Source of the DNA: Acinetobacter schindleri CIP 107287
Lineage (GTDB): Bacteria; Pseudomonadota; Gammaproteobacteria; Pseudomonadales; Moraxellaceae
Assembly (NCBI RefSeq): GCF_000368625.1
Contig: NZ_KB849575.1
Coordinates: 848,001-912,000, forward strand
Length of the DNA: 64,000 bases
Direction: 5' to 3'
Shown here: positions 1-8,263 of the stretch, piece after piece
Numbering within the stretch: the first letter of the stretch is position 1
Layout of the letters: the number at the start of each line of letters is the position of its first letter
Program-made: the position numbers and the translations under genes
Notes under the pieces: model-generated
The model's database searches: none
The model's input: the letters and a program-made list of their open reading frames with translations, nothing else
What the model was told of the DNA's origin: nothing

Positions 1-3000
1 CCGGAAAATACGCCTTTACCTAAAAAGCGCCGTATTTTAAGAAGCATCTTACTGTCGGTGCTGTTTTCTATTCTATTTTTACTCGCGGCACTGGCGATCA
101 TGTTCTCGACGGATCGTGGCAGCAAGTTTTTACTGGATCAGGTACTGCAACGTCAGCAGATTATTCATTATGAATATGAAGGCGGTAATCTGTGGCGCGG
201 GATTATTGTGCGCAATGTGCTGGTGACGCTCAAATCGGTTGATGTCAAAATTGACCGTGCCGATGTCATTCTAGGCTGGCGAGCAATTCTCAAACGGGAA
301 ATTCATTTAAATAATGCAGATATGCGCAATCTGCAGGTCATTAGCAAGAATCCGCCAAGTGATAAGCCGTTTTCTTATAATGATATTCGTTTGCCATTTG
401 TGTTGCGGGTCGATCATCTGGATCTGGATCACCTGCTGATTAAAACACATAGTTCCTCAGTTGATTTTTATGATGTGGTGATTAATGAGGGACTCTGGTC
501 GGGAACTAAGCTGACCTTCGAAAATTCGCGTATGAATATGGGCTATCTGTATGTTTATGATGCCACGGGTGATATGGACTTCCATGGTAAATATCCACTG
601 AATGCGACCGGCGTACTGAATATTCCATCATTAAACAATAGCCTGAATATTCGTGATATTCGTATAGCAGCCCGAGGTACCTTAGAGACTATTGAAGCCG
701 GTGTTGCTACCTATACGCCAGACTTGCTGACTGGCTGGGCCGTGATTCATCCGATGAATTCACATGTGCCGATGTTCGGTAAACTTAAATTTGAGCAGTA
801 TCACTGGCCAATATTAGAAGATCAGAAACTATTCTCCAAAGATGGTATGGCGGAATTTAATGGTGATATCAAAAAACTGAATATTAATCTCAATACAGAC
901 CTGAGCGGCAAGGATATTCCGGAAGGCCAGTACAATGCCATGATGCATACCGATCTGGTCAATCAGCTGAATATTACTGATTTTAATGGACAATTAATGA
1001 AAGGTTCAGTCAGTCTGGCAGGTATGGTCGGCTGGCATGATCAAGTGACCTGGGATGTGTCTGGCCGTGTGAATCGTCTTAATCCTAAAGATAAAGTGAT
1101 TCCACAGGTCGTGCAGGACTTTCTGCCACCAAGTCTGGATGGAAATATCGCTTCTAAAGGCACATTGGAAAAAGGTTTACACCTGACAGCGCTGGTTGAT
1201 TTCGATCGTTATGAAACTTGGAACATCAAGCTGGATCAGAACGAAGCGAAAAATAAAAAAGCCCAGCCGATGCTGATGAATGTGGCATGGAAGAATATCG
1301 ACCGTGCAGTGCCTTATGTAGGCTGGTTAAAGAGCGAATCCGGAGATGTAAATCTGGCGCTAACCGAAGGTCAGCAGGACATCTTTGTGGCAACGCAGGT
1401 GGCTGCCCATGAGCAAGGTATGCTGCCAACAGGTATGTATCAGGCGAAACTGAATCTGAAGAATAACATTCTCAAAGTGCCGAGCTTCAATTATGCTGCG
1501 CAAAGTGGTGGCCTCACCGGTAACGCCGTAGTAGAGCTGCCGGATAAAAAACGCCAGTTAAAATGGAGCGCTGTGCTAAATGCCAAGGATCTGAATACGC
1601 AAGCACTGGCAGCGGCATCACCAGTCGATCGCCTCAATGGTCGCGTTACAGCGAGTGGTTATGCCAAGCCAAATCAGCAGATTATCAACTTAAAAGCGAT
1701 CGATCTGACAGGACGCCTTGCTGGTCAAAATGAGACAGTGCGACTGACCGGTAGCAGTACGGCAGCATTGTTATTCCATGATGAAAAACGGGGCGGTGGC
1801 TTCAAGGGCTATGCAGTAAATTATGATGGCAATTTAAATGCCAGCCAGTTCGCTGCAAGTAAAGGTCTACTCAAATTCAAGGTATCCGGTACACCTGAAT
1901 TATTGAAAATCAATGAATTCAGGCATGATGGTATTGCGGGCAAGATCAATGCCAGTGGTCTGGTGAATCTGGCGAATGGTTTTGGCTGGGATATCAATGC
2001 TTCACTGGTTCGCTTTAAGCCACAATATTTTGCGTCCAGTGTCAAAGGTGAGCTATCGGGAAATGTGAAAACCCGTGGCGTATGGTCAGATGCGTTGAAA
2101 CGTATTCAGATTGAACGTCTTAATCTTGCCGGAATACTGAATAACAAGCCGGTACGTGGTAGAGGTAATCTGTCGATGATTATTGATAACAAACAGAGCG
2201 GATTTGTACCACAGCAGTTTGAAGCCAATAATCTGTTCCTGTCTTATGCCAGTAACCAGATTCAGGCAACCGGTAATGCACAGAATCTTCAACTCAAGGT
2301 GAATGCGCCAGCGCTCTATGAGTTATATCCAGGACTGCGTGGTCGTGCATATGGTTATATCAATATGCAGGCGCAGCCACGTTTGCGTGCTTCAACCAAC
2401 CTTGCAGTCGATGATTTTGCCTTTAATAATCTGTTTAGCGTGCAGAAAATCCGGGTACAAGGCCAGTTGCCGACTTCACAAAGCACACCAACCCTGCTCA
2501 CCGCAACCATGGATAACCTGCGTAGTGGTAATCGTCAGATTACCCGCGGTGAAATATCTCTAGCTGGGACACGTGCAGCGCATATCTTAAAAGTTCAGGC
2601 AGAAAACAAACTGACCAAGTTTTATGTACAGTTGGCCGGTGGTTTTAATGCACAAAACAATTGGCTGGGGCAGATCCAAAATGGTGATTTCGATTCTCTG
2701 CGTACGCGTCTGGTACAGCGTCAGAATGCTTCTGTAATCTATAACACAGCACAGTCAGATCTGTTTGTCGGTGCGCATTGCTGGATGAGCCAGCAAAGTC
2801 AGTTGTGCTTTGACCGGCCAATACGTGTCAACAAGACACGTGGTAGTGTCTCATTCCAGACCCAGAACCTGGATCTTAATGATTTTAGTGCGTTCATGCC
2901 TGAAGGGCTGGCAATTACCGGTAAGGTCAATGGCTACGCGCGTGCAACATGGGCGCAAGGTGCGAAACCGAAGATTGATGCGCGACTTGTCACCCGAAAT

Positions 3001-4485
3001 GGTGTGGTGGGGCTAGCTGCTGAAGATCCGCAATATCTAGGGCAGACCCTGAAATATGATGAAGTCGGATTGGTCGCGAAAAGTGTTGCAGATGGCTTGC
3101 AAATTCGTCTGGATGTGAAAACACCGGATATCGGAACGGGATATGCCAATGTCATTATTGATCCATATCGTGACAGTAAACCGATGCGTGGTGAAGTCGC
3201 TTTTAACGAAGTACAGCTAAAAGTATTCAAGCCATTTATTCAGGATGTGCGTACGCTGGAAGGCACCTTATCTTATGCGGGTAAGATCGGCGGTACACTA
3301 ACCCAGCCATTATTAAACGGTGAGATTCGCGTAAAAGATGGGGCGATCAGTATGATTTCCCTGCCAGTGAATCTGACCAATGTGCAACTGTATTCATCTG
3401 TACGTCAGGATTCTGCGACAATTAATGGTGCATTTAACAGTGGTCGTGGTGTAGGCCGCTTGACTGGTTTGGTGGACTGGAAAAACGATCCACGTGTTCA
3501 GTTACGTCTCAAAGGTGAAAATCTGCTGATACGCCAGGCACCACTGATTACAGCTGTCGTCACGCCAGATTTGGCTTTGGACCTTTATCCATTTAACAAG
3601 AAACTCAGTCTGAATGGTTCAATAGAAGTTCCACGTGCTTTGATTTCTATGCCGGAAGCGTCTAAACCAGTTGTTAATATTTCTTCAGATGTCCGTATTG
3701 TACAGGAAGGTCAGGATCAGCTGGCAATTCTAAAATCAGCACGTCCATGGGATATTCGTGCTGATGTTGCGGTGTCACTGGGTAACCAGGTGATCTTCCA
3801 GGGCTTTGATAGCCGTATTCCATTGATTGGACGGGTCAACCTGTCTCAACGTGGTCTGGAAACAGCGATGCGTGCCAATGGTGCGATTGGTGTGTCCCAG
3901 CGGGTAAAAATCGAAGCGTATGGTCAAAGTCTGGATCTGAACCGTGCCATTGCCCGTTTTAACGGTCCATTGTCTAATCCGACCCTGGATGTTGATGCCA
4001 ACAAATCTGTTCAGGGTAGTGTCGTAGGTGTACGTGTTACCGGTACAGCCTCAAGTCCTGCGATTCAGGTGTATAACGATGCCGGCTTGTCTGAACAGGA
4101 AGCATTAAATGCCTTGATCACTGGCCGGATCAATGAAGGTAGTTCAGCATTAAGCCAGTCTGAAAGTTTCAGGTCTGATGTTAACAATACCATTGCCGCT
4201 GCGGGGATCAGTTTGGGTCTAGGTGGTACACGGGCATTGACCAATCAGATTGGTCGTACTTTCGGTTTGAGCGGCCTGGCATTGGATGCACAGGGTACAG
4301 GCGATGATACCCAGGTATCAGTCACTGGTTATATTACGCCAGACCTGTATATTCGCTATGGTGTAGGTGTCTTTACCCCAGTGAATAAACTGACTTTGCG
4401 TTATCAGATGAATCAGCGTCTATATCTGGAAGCGAGTCAGTCTCTCGAACGAGCCATCGACTTGTTCTATAATTGGCGTTTCTAA
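1..4485 (+). CDS. tamB: TamB, translocation and assembly module inner-membrane component (5' end missing)
   Basis: This is the large periplasm-spanning protein that works with the outer-membrane protein TamA in outer-membrane protein insertion and lipid transport. The frame is open from base 1 without a stop, so the gene starts upstream; the GTG at 58 is internal. A basic stretch followed by one hydrophobic helix (about residues 15-40 of the visible part) fits the N-terminal membrane anchor. The long middle part is low in cysteine and rich in alternating polar and hydrophobic residues, as in the beta-taco repeats. The C-terminal 350 residues match the conserved TamB (DUF490) domain and end in an aromatic residue (NWRF). 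The visible length of almost 1,500 residues is on the long side for the family. A terminator follows directly. tamA would be expected just upstream, outside the window. Confidence 0.93.
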   Translation, partial: PENTPLPKKRRILRSILLSVLFSILFLLAALAIMFSTDRGSKFLLDQVLQRQQIIHYEYEGGNLWRGIIVRNVLVTLKSVDVKIDRADVILGWRAILKREIHLNNADMRNLQVISKNPPSDKPFSYNDIRLPFVLRVDHLDLDHLLIKTHSSSVDFYDVVINEGLWSGTKLTFENSRMNMGYLYVYDATGDMDFHGKYPLNATGVLNIPSLNNSLNIRDIRIAARGTLETIEAGVATYTPDLLTGWAVIHPMNSHVPMFGKLKFEQYHWPILEDQKLFSKDGMAEFNGDIKKLNINLNTDLSGKDIPEGQYNAMMHTDLVNQLNITDFNGQLMKGSVSLAGMVGWHDQVTWDVSGRVNRLNPKDKVIPQVVQDFLPPSLDGNIASKGTLEKGLHLTALVDFDRYETWNIKLDQNEAKNKKAQPMLMNVAWKNIDRAVPYVGWLKSESGDVNLALTEGQQDIFVATQVAAHEQGMLPTGMYQAKLNLKNNILKVPSFNYAAQSGGLTGNAVVELPDKKRQLKWSAVLNAKDLNTQALAAASPVDRLNGRVTASGYAKPNQQIINLKAIDLTGRLAGQNETVRLTGSSTAALLFHDEKRGGGFKGYAVNYDGNLNASQFAASKGLLKFKVSGTPELLKINEFRHDGIAGKINASGLVNLANGFGWDINASLVRFKPQYFASSVKGELSGNVKTRGVWSDALKRIQIERLNLAGILNNKPVRGRGNLSMIIDNKQSGFVPQQFEANNLFLSYASNQIQATGNAQNLQLKVNAPALYELYPGLRGRAYGYINMQAQPRLRASTNLAVDDFAFNNLFSVQKIRVQGQLPTSQSTPTLLTATMDNLRSGNRQITRGEISLAGTRAAHILKVQAENKLTKFYVQLAGGFNAQNNWLGQIQNGDFDSLRTRLVQRQNASVIYNTAQSDLFVGAHCWMSQQSQLCFDRPIRVNKTRGSVSFQTQNLDLNDFSAFMPEGLAITGKVNGYARATWAQGAKPKIDARLVTRNGVVGLAAEDPQYLGQTLKYDEVGLVAKSVADGLQIRLDVKTPDIGTGYANVIIDPYRDSKPMRGEVAFNEVQLKVFKPFIQDVRTLEGTLSYAGKIGGTLTQPLLNGEIRVKDGAISMISLPVNLTNVQLYSSVRQDSATINGAFNSGRGVGRLTGLVDWKNDPRVQLRLKGENLLIRQAPLITAVVTPDLALDLYPFNKKLSLNGSIEVPRALISMPEASKPVVNISSDVRIVQEGQDQLAILKSARPWDIRADVAVSLGNQVIFQGFDSRIPLIGRVNLSQRGLETAMRANGAIGVSQRVKIEAYGQSLDLNRAIARFNGPLSNPTLDVDANKSVQGSVVGVRVTGTASSPAIQVYNDAGLSEQEALNALITGRINEGSSALSQSESFRSDVNNTIAAAGISLGLGGTRALTNQIGRTFGLSGLALDAQGTGDDTQVSVTGYITPDLYIRYGVGVFTPVNKLTLRYQMNQRLYLEASQSLERAIDLFYNWRF

Positions 4486-4490
4486 AAGAA

Positions 4491-4519
4491 AAAAAGCCCT
4501 TCAAGTGAGGGCTTTTTTT
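4491..4519 (+). terminator. rho-independent terminator of tamB
   Basis: A 10-bp stem (AAAAAGCCCT / AGGGCTTTTT) with a 7-base loop runs into a run of seven T, six bases after the tamB stop codon. Confidence 0.9.
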
Positions 4520-4643
4520 AATTGTGGAGTTGAAGCAACTCTTGTCTTTTTAAAATGATAAAGATGTATAACATTTCTAGCCTTGATGTTGGGTTCCAAT
4601 CTGTCATATCTATGGGTTAAGCATATTGAGTAAAGGAACACAT

Positions 4644-4793
4644 ATGACCAATCTATCAGAGCAATCAGATAAAGATGTTACGCCACATAAAGAATCCAAC
4701 GATGACAAGGGCAATCAGGCTTCTTATAAGAATGTTAAGCCTGAGAAAAAACCCAATGCAGAGCCTGAAAATCCGCTAAGAGAGCAAAAATAG
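4644..4793 (+). CDS. small hydrophilic protein, 49 residues, unknown function
   Basis: This is a complete short ORF with an ATG, a purine-rich Shine-Dalgarno sequence (AAAGGA, 8 bases upstream) and its own downstream terminator, so it looks like a real monocistronic gene. The product is rich in Lys, Glu, Asn, Asp and Pro, has no cysteine, no hydrophobic segment and no signal peptide, and is probably disordered. Such short charged proteins are common in Acinetobacter and are often stress-related, but I recognise no family and assign no function. It lies between tamB and the convergent xseB. Confidence 0.55.
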   Translation: MTNLSEQSDKDVTPHKESNDDKGNQASYKNVKPEKKPNAEPENPLREQK

Positions 4794-4806
4794 ACTGTTC
4801 TCATCT

Positions 4807-4834
4807 AAAAAAGCCTTCTTCATGAAGGCTTTTT
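4807..4834. terminator. bidirectional terminator between the 49-residue ORF and xseB
   Basis: The stem AAAAGCCTTC / GAAGGCTTTT with a 5-base loop has T-rich flanks on both strands (TTTTT on the plus strand, TTTTTT on the minus strand). It can therefore end both the small plus-strand gene and the minus-strand xseAB transcript. Confidence 0.8.
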
Positions 4835-4918
4835 ATATTCGAAAAATAGCCTAAGTTATATTTTAAACCTTATTACTTGCTCTAAAAAATAAACATAATA
4901 GGAGATAAAACTTAAATT

Positions 4919-5116
4919 TTATTCCTTAAAAGTGTCATCTAATGCTTGCTGTACTGCATCGACACGTGTTTTACAGGCTTTATAGGCTGCCATGGATTCC
5001 TCAACAATCTTCATCAGATTATCAATATCCGGTTCCTGCTGGGCATCCAATAATTCCGCATTTCGTTTCAGAATTTCATAGCCTTCTTTAAAGCTTAAAG
5101 TATTGTCATTATTCAT
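4919..5116 (-). CDS. xseB: exodeoxyribonuclease VII small subunit
   Basis: XseB is the small helical subunit of exonuclease VII, which degrades single-stranded DNA in both directions into acid-insoluble oligonucleotides. The 65-residue product has the family pattern: an SFKEGYEIL start, a short acidic middle and an amphipathic second helix (KIVEESMAAYKACKTRVD). The usual family length is 60-85. The gene follows xseA on the minus strand and overlaps it by 8 bases, which fits translational coupling within a two-gene operon. Confidence 0.93.
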   Translation of the reverse strand: MNNDNTLSFKEGYEILKRNAELLDAQQEPDIDNLMKIVEESMAAYKACKTRVDAVQQALDDTFKE

Positions 5117-6368
5117 GTGGATTTACCTGTGTGATATTGGCTGCAAAAGTTCCATCCTGCATTTCGACCTGCACCTCACTTTCAAGTTCATGGACAGAAC
5201 GCACAGCATGACCTTGTTGACGGACGATGGCATAGCCTTTGGAAAGTACTGTTTTCGGATTCTGGATCAGCGTTTCACGTAACAAGGCTTCAATCTGTTG
5301 TTGTGCAATTCGGGTTTGCTGACGAGCCAAATTGCCGATATTGGATTTCAATTGGGTAACTTCTTTGAAAGCATCCGAGACTTTGGCATTGGCAATACTT
5401 TGAATCAATGTCATCAATTGATCATTCTGGTTTTGATAGGCCTGAATCTGCTGCCGGGAACTACGCTGAATAATTTGCAGATTGGTAATGACATCCTGCA
5501 CACGCTCCACAATGTGATTGCGAATCCCAGCGATGACTTTACTCGGGGTATCATAGGAACGATGTGCAATTTCATCCAGAATGGTCCTGTCTTTTTCATG
5601 ACCAATACCAACCCAGATTGGCACACTACGCTTACACAGTAGGGCAGCCAGTTCATAATCATTCAGGTAGGCCAGATCATTGACTGCACCACCACCGCGG
5701 ATAATCACGATTAAATCAGGCGCCGTTGTGTAATCTTCTGCCCACTGTTTCAGCCCTTGTGCCAGGCTTTGGCGAATACTTTGTGGTGCAGTATTTCCCT
5801 GAAAAGTCGCCGAGTGATAAACAAACTCGCATACCTGTGCATCCGCTAGTGCATCTGCATCCTTTTTAAAGTCACCTAAACCAGCAGCATTTTCAGGAGC
5901 AATCACCAGAATCCGGTTTAGGTCGAATGGTGTTGGTAATTGCCGGTTGCGTTCAATCAAACCTTCTGCCGTGAGTCGTTGTACGATTTCCTGATAACGT
6001 CGGGCGATATCACCGAGGGTATAACTGGAATCTATTTCAACGATATTCAGGGAAAAGCCATATTGCGGATCAAAACTGGCTTTGACCTTAATCAGAACAT
6101 TTAAATCACGACTTAACTCAATCCCAGTTTCCCGTTCAAACGGGGTCACAATTTTCTGTGCAGCAAATTTCCAGATGGTGGCACGGCAACTGGCAATCAC
6201 CTGATCATTGTCAGGATCTTTTTCTGCCAGTTCCAGATAGTAATGACCTGCCTTGATATTCAGGTTGCGTATCTCTGCCTTGACCCATACCGGTGTATCG
6301 AAGGTGAGTTTAATCACCTCCTGCACGGTAGAGAGATATTCCTTGAGCGAGAATTGGGGATCTTGCAT
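5109..6368 (-). CDS. xseA: exodeoxyribonuclease VII large subunit
   Basis: This is the catalytic large subunit of exonuclease VII, active on single-stranded DNA in mismatch repair and DNA damage processing. The N-terminal 100 residues form the OB-fold ssDNA-binding domain (FSLKEYLSTVQEVI, VWVKAEIRN, GHYYLEL). The central nuclease domain carries the family motifs IIRGGGAVNDLAYLND and GIGHEKDRTILDEIAHRS, and the last third is the long helical region that binds XseB. The length of 419 residues is normal (E. coli 456). The gene is followed by xseB with an 8-base overlap. The ATG start places the OB fold at residue 5, so no N-terminal extension is needed. Confidence 0.95.
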   Translation of the reverse strand: MQDPQFSLKEYLSTVQEVIKLTFDTPVWVKAEIRNLNIKAGHYYLELAEKDPDNDQVIASCRATIWKFAAQKIVTPFERETGIELSRDLNVLIKVKASFDPQYGFSLNIVEIDSSYTLGDIARRYQEIVQRLTAEGLIERNRQLPTPFDLNRILVIAPENAAGLGDFKKDADALADAQVCEFVYHSATFQGNTAPQSIRQSLAQGLKQWAEDYTTAPDLIVIIRGGGAVNDLAYLNDYELAALLCKRSVPIWVGIGHEKDRTILDEIAHRSYDTPSKVIAGIRNHIVERVQDVITNLQIIQRSSRQQIQAYQNQNDQLMTLIQSIANAKVSDAFKEVTQLKSNIGNLARQQTRIAQQQIEALLRETLIQNPKTVLSKGYAIVRQQGHAVRSVHELESEVQVEMQDGTFAANITQVNPHE

Positions 6369-6595
6369 AGCCGCAGAAAAGTTTAAAATTCAAGCAAATT
6401 TTAGCTTAAACCTGCATATCACTCAAACCAGATTACTAAGTATTCTTGTGGCTTAATTGCAGCAGGGCAATATAAAAGCATCATAATTTATCGCTGATAG
6501 TAGCTTCAGCATTGATTTACATACATTTAGATAAACTTTCTTGAGTATGACTATGTTAAATTAAGTCGGAATGGTCCTTTAGAAGAAGATCGCCA

Positions 6596-7024
6596 ATGAA
6601 AAGAATCATGTATCTGGGCATGTTGATCGCCGTATTAACAGGATGTGCAGCACAGCAACCAGAAGAAACACCGCGTATTGGCATGCCGAATCCTGCCAGT
6701 GCTTATTGTGTGGATCAAGGTGGGAAGCTTGATATCCATAATGAAGTGGATGGTCAGGTGGCCTATTGCCATCTGCCAGATGGTAAAGTGGTGGAGGAGT
6801 GGGCATTGTATCGTAGCAATCAGGACATCTGCCTGTCTGAAGCAGCACATAATCTGATCGGTCAGTCTGGTCTGAGTGAAGCGCAAATCAAAGCCAAAAC
6901 CAAAGCTAAAATTGTGCGTATGATACAACCGGGACAAGCAGTAACTATGGATTTCCGTGAAGACCGTGTTACGGTCACCGTAGATCCAAAAACTGGAAAA
7001 ATTGTTCAGTCCAGCTGCGGCTAA
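6596..7024 (+). CDS. lipoprotein with DUF333 and I78 peptidase-inhibitor-like domains
   Basis: This is a 142-residue exported lipoprotein. The signal peptide MKRIMYLGMLIAVLTGC ends in a lipobox with Cys17. Residues about 28-72 match the DUF333 (haemolysin-like) pattern: GMPNPASAYCVDQGGKL, then CHLPDGKVVEEWALYR. Residues about 80-142 match the I78 peptidase inhibitor family: LIGQSGLSEAQ, VRMIQPGQAVTMDFREDRV and the terminal GKIVQSSCG. Both families are small cell-envelope domains; joined they suggest a periplasmic inhibitor that protects against proteases, which is inference. Conserved cysteines (Cys38, Cys58, Cys82 and the penultimate Cys) may form disulfides. The ATG is preceded by a purine-rich AGAAGAAGA, and a terminator follows. 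Confidence 0.85.
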   Translation: MKRIMYLGMLIAVLTGCAAQQPEETPRIGMPNPASAYCVDQGGKLDIHNEVDGQVAYCHLPDGKVVEEWALYRSNQDICLSEAAHNLIGQSGLSEAQIKAKTKAKIVRMIQPGQAVTMDFREDRVTVTVDPKTGKIVQSSCG

Positions 7025-7038
7025 ATCATTTTGACAAC

Positions 7039-7061
7039 AAAGCCCTGTAGAGGGCTTTTTT
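7039..7061 (+). terminator. terminator after the DUF333/I78 lipoprotein gene
   Basis: The stem AAAGCCCT / AGGGCTTT with a 4-base loop (GTAG) is followed by six T. Confidence 0.85.
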
Positions 7062-7136
7062 GTTGCAGCCGGACTTGGCAAATTAAATGACAAATGCGCT
7101 GTGATCTTTTATATTGCCCTGCGTAAGGAGAAGTTC

Positions 7137-7496
7137 ATGAAAAAGTTATTTGCTTTATCTGTTTTGGTGGCTTTGGCTGGCTGTGCCGAAAAGAAACCAC
7201 TCACCCCTGAAGAGCAGTGGCAAGGTTATTGTCGTAGTGTGGGCAATGCTGCACGCAGTATCATGCTGGACCGTCAAAATGGCATTGAGAAAGAAAAAGC
7301 TGTTGAACATGCCAGCAAGGTTGAAGATGAAACTACCAAAGCATTCGTCATGACCATTATTGATGACGTTTATAAAATGCCATTGGATGAAATCACCAAA
7401 GATGTGAAAGAATCGCGTGAAAAAATCCGTGCTGAATATACTGAAAAATGTATTGCAACACCGCATGACGAATTGCCAGATTATAAACCGTTCTAA
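7137..7496 (+). CDS. small lipoprotein, unknown function
   Basis: I chose the ATG at 7137 over an upstream in-frame start because it has a strong TAAGGAG site 9 bases before it and begins exactly with a lipoprotein signal (MKKLFALSVLVALAGC, lipobox LAGC, acylated Cys16). The mature part of about 103 residues is charged and mostly helical, with Cys28 near its start and a second Cys about 20 residues before the C-terminus. I do not recognise the family. It lies between two terminators, so it is probably monocistronic. The preceding gene is also a lipoprotein, but the sequences are not related. Confidence 0.8.
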   Translation: MKKLFALSVLVALAGCAEKKPLTPEEQWQGYCRSVGNAARSIMLDRQNGIEKEKAVEHASKVEDETTKAFVMTIIDDVYKMPLDEITKDVKESREKIRAEYTEKCIATPHDELPDYKPF

Positions 7497-7510
7497 GGAA
7501 CGGTTTTTTT
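7485..7510 (+). terminator. terminator overlapping the lipoprotein stop codon
   Basis: The stem AAACCGTTC / GAACGGTTT encloses the TAA stop codon in its loop region and is followed by a run of T. Confidence 0.85.
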
Positions 7511-7699
7511 ATAGCTTTGCCATATTCAAATTATTTTATGCAAGCGTGAAGAAGTTATTTATCTAATACTAATTTCTTATAAAAATAGCCTAAGCGGCTT
7601 GTACAATTTGTGACAAATTCTAAATCTAAAATATAGCAATACTTATCTAAATATCGAATAATGAAAATATCTCCAAAATAATTAAAAAGGAGCAGCATT

Positions 7700-7969
7700 A
7701 TGAACGTTGTGGGATACTTACATCATGCAGACCTGTTGCTCGAAGATGAACAGGGCATGGCGATCATTGGTGGTGGAAACTACGTGCTGAGCGTTGGTGA
7801 TAAAGTCAGTTTAAAACGTATTCTTGATCAAAATAAAAAACTCTATCTGGTCGATATTTCCTTTGCCAGTAACAATCATAACGGCACCTACGAAGACCAG
7901 TGTGTACTCAAATTTGAAGGCTGTCGTGATGCATTTAACCAATATTTGAGCACAAGCACAGTACACTAA
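7700..7969 (+). CDS. conserved small protein, unknown function
   Basis: An 89-residue cytoplasmic protein with a good Shine-Dalgarno sequence (AAAAGGAG) upstream of the ATG and a terminator 27 bases after the stop. It has no signal peptide or membrane segment. The pattern of short beta-strand-like stretches (NVVGYLHHADLLLED, GMAIIGGGNYVLSVGD, KLYLVDISF) suggests a small beta-rich fold. Two cysteines lie close together near the end (DQCVLKFEGC). I do not recognise a family. It precedes acnB but is separated from it by a terminator and about 290 bases, so a functional link is not implied. Confidence 0.65.
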   Translation: MNVVGYLHHADLLLEDEQGMAIIGGGNYVLSVGDKVSLKRILDQNKKLYLVDISFASNNHNGTYEDQCVLKFEGCRDAFNQYLSTSTVH

Positions 7970-7996
7970 GGTGGAGTATCTTTTTTCTTATAACTC

Positions 7997-8021
7997 AGGC
8001 AACATTCGTGTTGCCTTTTTT
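7997..8021 (+). terminator. terminator with UUCG tetraloop
   Basis: The perfect 8-bp stem AGGCAACA / TGTTGCCT closes a TTCG loop and is followed by six T. The 240 bases from here to acnB are AT-rich and hold no gene; they must contain the acnB promoter. Confidence 0.9.
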
Positions 8022-8263
8022 ATAAGTGAAATTCAGCTAAAAGTGCTCAATTAGAGCTTAATTTATGCAAGAAAACAGATTTTTGACTATCAAATAATCA
8101 TTATGCACATCATTTATTTACAAAATAATGAGCATCACAAAGAAACACTTTACTTGCATTAACTTTTAACTGGAATTTTAGTAAAATTTGAGAGTCCATA
8201 TTATTTGTGAAGCTCTATAAAGTAGGAATTCACAGATAATTTTTTAAAAAAGAGGAATAAACC

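Noticed and set aside
2934..3230. Antisense ORF of 98 codons inside tamB
   Set aside because: It is a shadow of the tamB frame with no ribosome site and no family resemblance; the same holds for the other internal antisense ORFs.
8085..8140. Fur-like half sites upstream of acnB (AATAATCATTATG and AATAATGAGCATCA)
   Set aside because: Each matches only 11-12 of 19 consensus positions in an AT-rich stretch, too weak to call.
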